A stretch of DNA of 64,000 nt from GCA-2861595 sp035536185 (GTDB taxonomy: Bacteria > Actinomycetota > Acidimicrobiia > Acidimicrobiales > GCA-2861595): positions 19,357 to 83,356 of the forward strand of contig DATLOM010000060.1 in NCBI GenBank assembly GCA_035536185.1. Direction: 5' to 3'. The position numbers were made by a program, and so were the translations under genes. The notes under the pieces are model-generated. The model worked only from the letters and a program-made list of their open reading frames with translations. It did no database searches and was not told where the DNA came from. Below, piece after piece: positions 62,367-64,000 of the stretch; positions within the stretch are counted from its first letter, which is position 1, and each line of letters begins with the position of its first letter.

Positions 62367-63104
62367 CTAAGCCGGCACGGGGAGCAATCCCAGGGCCAGC
62401 TCGCACAATGCCCGCACCGCCGGTGAGTCCGGCGCCGTGTCGAGAGGGGCCACGCCGGCGCGATCGGCGGCCACGATGGCCGGATCGTCGGGGATCGGGA
62501 CGACCTCGTAGTCGGCGAACAACTTGGTGACCAGTTCGAGGTCGCTCTCGTTGCGGATCCTGCTGGCGACGACGATGACCCGCCCGAGCTGCTTCTCCAC
62601 GGCCAGGGCGGCAGCCCGCTGGCCGACCTCCAGGGACTTGGGAGTGGGCTCCACCACGACGAGGACCGTGTCCACCCGCTGATCGCCGAGGCGGGTCAGG
62701 GTGCCGATGCCGGCCTCCATGTCGGCGACGACGGCGGCGCTCTCGAAATCAACTGAGCCGAGCAACTGCTCGGCGGAGAGCCCACATCACGTACAGCCCG
62801 GTTCGGGGTTCTCTATGCGGCTCACCACGGCCAGACGCACGCCGTCGGGCGCGTCGGAGCCGAAGCGCTCGAGAAGCTGGCTCCACCCGGGGGCGTGCTC
62901 CTCCTCACCCTCCTCGAGGGCCTCGCGCATGGCGACGAGCCGCTCTGTCTCGTCGTCACCCACGCCGAGGGAGATCCCCAGGTTGGGGTTCGAGTCGCAA
63001 TCGAGTGCGACCACCGAAAGTCCATGACGGGCGAGCGTTCGGGCGACCACCGCTGACGTGGTGGTCTTGCCCGAGCCCCCCTTGCCGACGACGGCAACCT
63101 TCAT
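62367..63104 (-). CDS. CooC/MinD-like ATPase with an in-frame TGA at codon 106 (candidate selenoprotein)
   Basis: Reads as one 245-residue protein if the TGA at 62789-62787 is decoded. The upstream part has the deviant Walker A GKGGSGKTTT, LDCDSNPNLGISLG and VVSRIENPEPGCT; after TGA the same frame continues CGLSAEQLLGSVDFESAAVV, ADMEAGIGT and LVVVEPTPKS. The TGA lies at C-T-[TGA]-C, matching the CxC metal-site position of CooC-type nickel-insertion ATPases, so Sec replacing Cys is plausible. A 7-bp stem begins 12 nt later. The alternative is a single nonsense mutation. ATG 63104 overlaps the previous stop. TGA is an ordinary stop in other genes here, so global reassignment is excluded. Confidence 0.75.
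62739..62789 (-). promoter_or_regulatory. SECIS-like hairpin after the in-frame TGA
   Basis: On the mRNA, GCCGAGC (62774-62768) pairs with GCTCGGC (62763-62757) around loop AGTT, with a G in the first two loop positions. An outer GCTCTC/GAGAGC (62781-62776 with 62744-62739) may extend it. The TGA-to-loop distance is 19 nt. These features fit bacterial SECIS rules but could arise by chance in GC-rich sequence. Confidence 0.4.
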
Positions 63105-63883
63105 GAGATGCGCTCCTTGATGTCTTGGGCCTGGCGCTGGCACATCTTCTCCACGAGAAACTCTACCGCCCGCACCGCCTCGGAATCAGGCGCCATGTCT
63201 ATGGGAGCGGCGCCTTGGCGCTCGGCCTCGGCCAGCGCCTCGTCCCAGCCGACGGCGGCGACCACGTCGAGCCCCGTGCGGCGCTGCACCAGCTCCACGT
63301 CCTCGGGTTCGCGGACCTTGTTGGCGATGGCCACGACCTCGCGTGGCGCCTTCTCGAGCCCGGCCATTCGGGCCAGTCGTCGCCCCGTGAGCAGCGATTT
63401 CGCCGTGGGCTCGACGACGATGAACACCGTCTCCGCGTACTCGCCCCACCCGGCGAAGGCCTGGCGGGTCCCTCCGGGCAGGTCGCCCACGAGGCTCCAG
63501 CGCTCGGCAGGCAGCTCCCGGATGATCTGGCGGAAGGCGAACTGCGAGCGGATGATCGGGCCGACCTGCCCCCGGTGCTTGCCGAACTGCAGGAAGCGCA
63601 CACCGTCGGGAGCCATCGCGGCGTACAGCTCGATCGCCTCCTCCGCGCTCAAGCCCTTGCGCAGCCGGTAGCGGGGGCCGTCCTCGCCCTCCTGCCTCTC
63701 CTCCACCGCCTCGTCCGGCATGGGCGCGTCCGAGCGTTCGAGTCCGAGGGAAAAGGCCATTCCCGGCATCGGGTCGGAGTCCAGCGCCAGTACCGATTCG
63801 CCCCGGCGGGCCAGGGCCCGGGCAAAGGTTCCCGCTATGGCCGACTTGCCCACACCGCCCTTGCCCACGAAAGCCACACGCAT
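63101..63883 (-). CDS. CooC/MinD-like ATPase
   Basis: 260 aa. Deviant Walker A GKGGVGKSAIAG, LDSDPMPGMAFSLG (Walker A' Asp), a C-terminal VVEPTAKSLLTGRRLARM and VVAIANKVRE. It resembles the following gene but has no cysteine metal site, so the two may form a pair. Related proteins mature CO dehydrogenase and nitrogenase-like enzymes; no such enzyme is in the window. ATG 63883 is 7 nt after TACTCT (leaderless). Confidence 0.8.
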   Translation of the reverse strand: MRVAFVGKGGVGKSAIAGTFARALARRGESVLALDSDPMPGMAFSLGLERSDAPMPDEAVEERQEGEDGPRYRLRKGLSAEEAIELYAAMAPDGVRFLQFGKHRGQVGPIIRSQFAFRQIIRELPAERWSLVGDLPGGTRQAFAGWGEYAETVFIVVEPTAKSLLTGRRLARMAGLEKAPREVVAIANKVREPEDVELVQRRTGLDVVAAVGWDEALAEAERQGAAPIDMAPDSEAVRAVEFLVEKMCQRQAQDIKERIS

Positions 63884-63890
63884 GGGGGGA

Positions 63891-63896
63891 AGAGTA
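63891..63896 (-). promoter_or_regulatory. -10 element of the CooC-like operon, leaderless
   Basis: TACTCT on the minus strand, 7 nt before ATG 63883. Confidence 0.5.
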
Positions 63897-63965
63897 GCCG
63901 GGGCACCATCCGCTCCATCTCCGGCCGGCGCCGCTAGGGTCTATGACAGCTGGAGGGACGCCGCC

Positions 63966-64000
63966 GTGGAGGGTGGGCCGTTTTTCGTCCGCCGGTGCCG
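63966..64000 (+). CDS. Possible gene start at right edge (truncated)
   Basis: GGAGGG lies 8 nt before GTG 63966, followed by an open frame VEGGPFFVRRC to the window end. Too short to assign; it could be divergent from the ATPase operon. Confidence 0.3.
   Translation, partial: MEGGPFFVRRC

Noticed and set aside
62367..63104. Two separate genes instead of one with an in-frame TGA
   Set aside because: Both halves lie in the same frame and join exactly at the expected residues of one CooC-like fold; the second half has no natural start or ribosome site.
1..64000. tRNA, rRNA, CRISPR array or transposase
   Set aside because: No conserved T-loop sequence, array of repeats or transposase motif was found on reading the sequence; a dedicated search was not possible.

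Overview
The window is about 64 kb of high-GC DNA with dense genes, many GTG starts, 4-nt ATGA/GTGA overlaps, and repeated TANNNT-N7-start arrangements that imply leaderless mRNAs. Together with TrmB, PadR and OmpR-type regulators and several two-module FtsH-like proteases, this suggests an actinobacterium, possibly an uncultured Acidimicrobiia-like lineage. That placement is inference. I saw no rRNA, tRNA, CRISPR array or transposase.

Layout. 1-16 kb: a left-edge BNR propeller gene, a secreted ACT-type protein (signal peptide ending AxA followed by mature Cys-Thr) with a decayed copy beside it, a Wzy/O-antigen-ligase-like gene, a first FtsH-like protease, a degenerate receiver, a PadR regulator, an OmpR-type response regulator with a PAS histidine kinase, a kelch protein, an NHL protein and a frameshifted vanadium-haloperoxidase/PAP2-type enzyme. 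16.4-28.6 kb: a polysaccharide locus (two epimerases, nucleotide-sugar dehydrogenase, two GT4 transferases, flippase, deacetylase, methyltransferase, WecA/MraY-like transferase, GT-C-like membrane protein) plus small envelope proteins. 28.6-38.7 kb: a lipoprotein metallopeptidase, a peptide-binding protein, a second FtsH-like protease, a site-2 protease, a BNR protein and a TrmB regulator. 38.9-55.1 kb: a secreted beta-propeller region with two giant kelch proteins, ACT proteins, a duplicated BNR-plus-cupredoxin cassette and a YCF48-like protein. 55.2-64 kb: a second kinase/regulator pair, another ACT protein, twin XRE regulators beside a 912-residue protein with a DUF2325-like end, and two CooC/MinD-like ATPases.

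Three observations stand out. (1) A direct repeat, CTTCA(G/C)-N5-CTTCAG with 11-nt period, sits 10-11 nt before a -10-like xAxxxT upstream of at least eight genes. This is the geometry of a PhoB/OmpR-activated promoter, and it links ACT proteins, FtsH, the Wzy and WecA-like genes and two regulators into one candidate envelope regulon. (2) The second CooC-like ATPase has a single in-frame TGA exactly within its CxC motif, followed by a hairpin, so it is a candidate selenoprotein. (3) Both FtsH homologues carry two complete AAA modules before one M41 protease domain instead of the usual single AAA.

Much of the window reads as an export and cell-envelope programme: polysaccharide assembly, secreted propellers and copper-binding-like proteins, membrane quality-control proteases and two kinase/regulator pairs that could control them.
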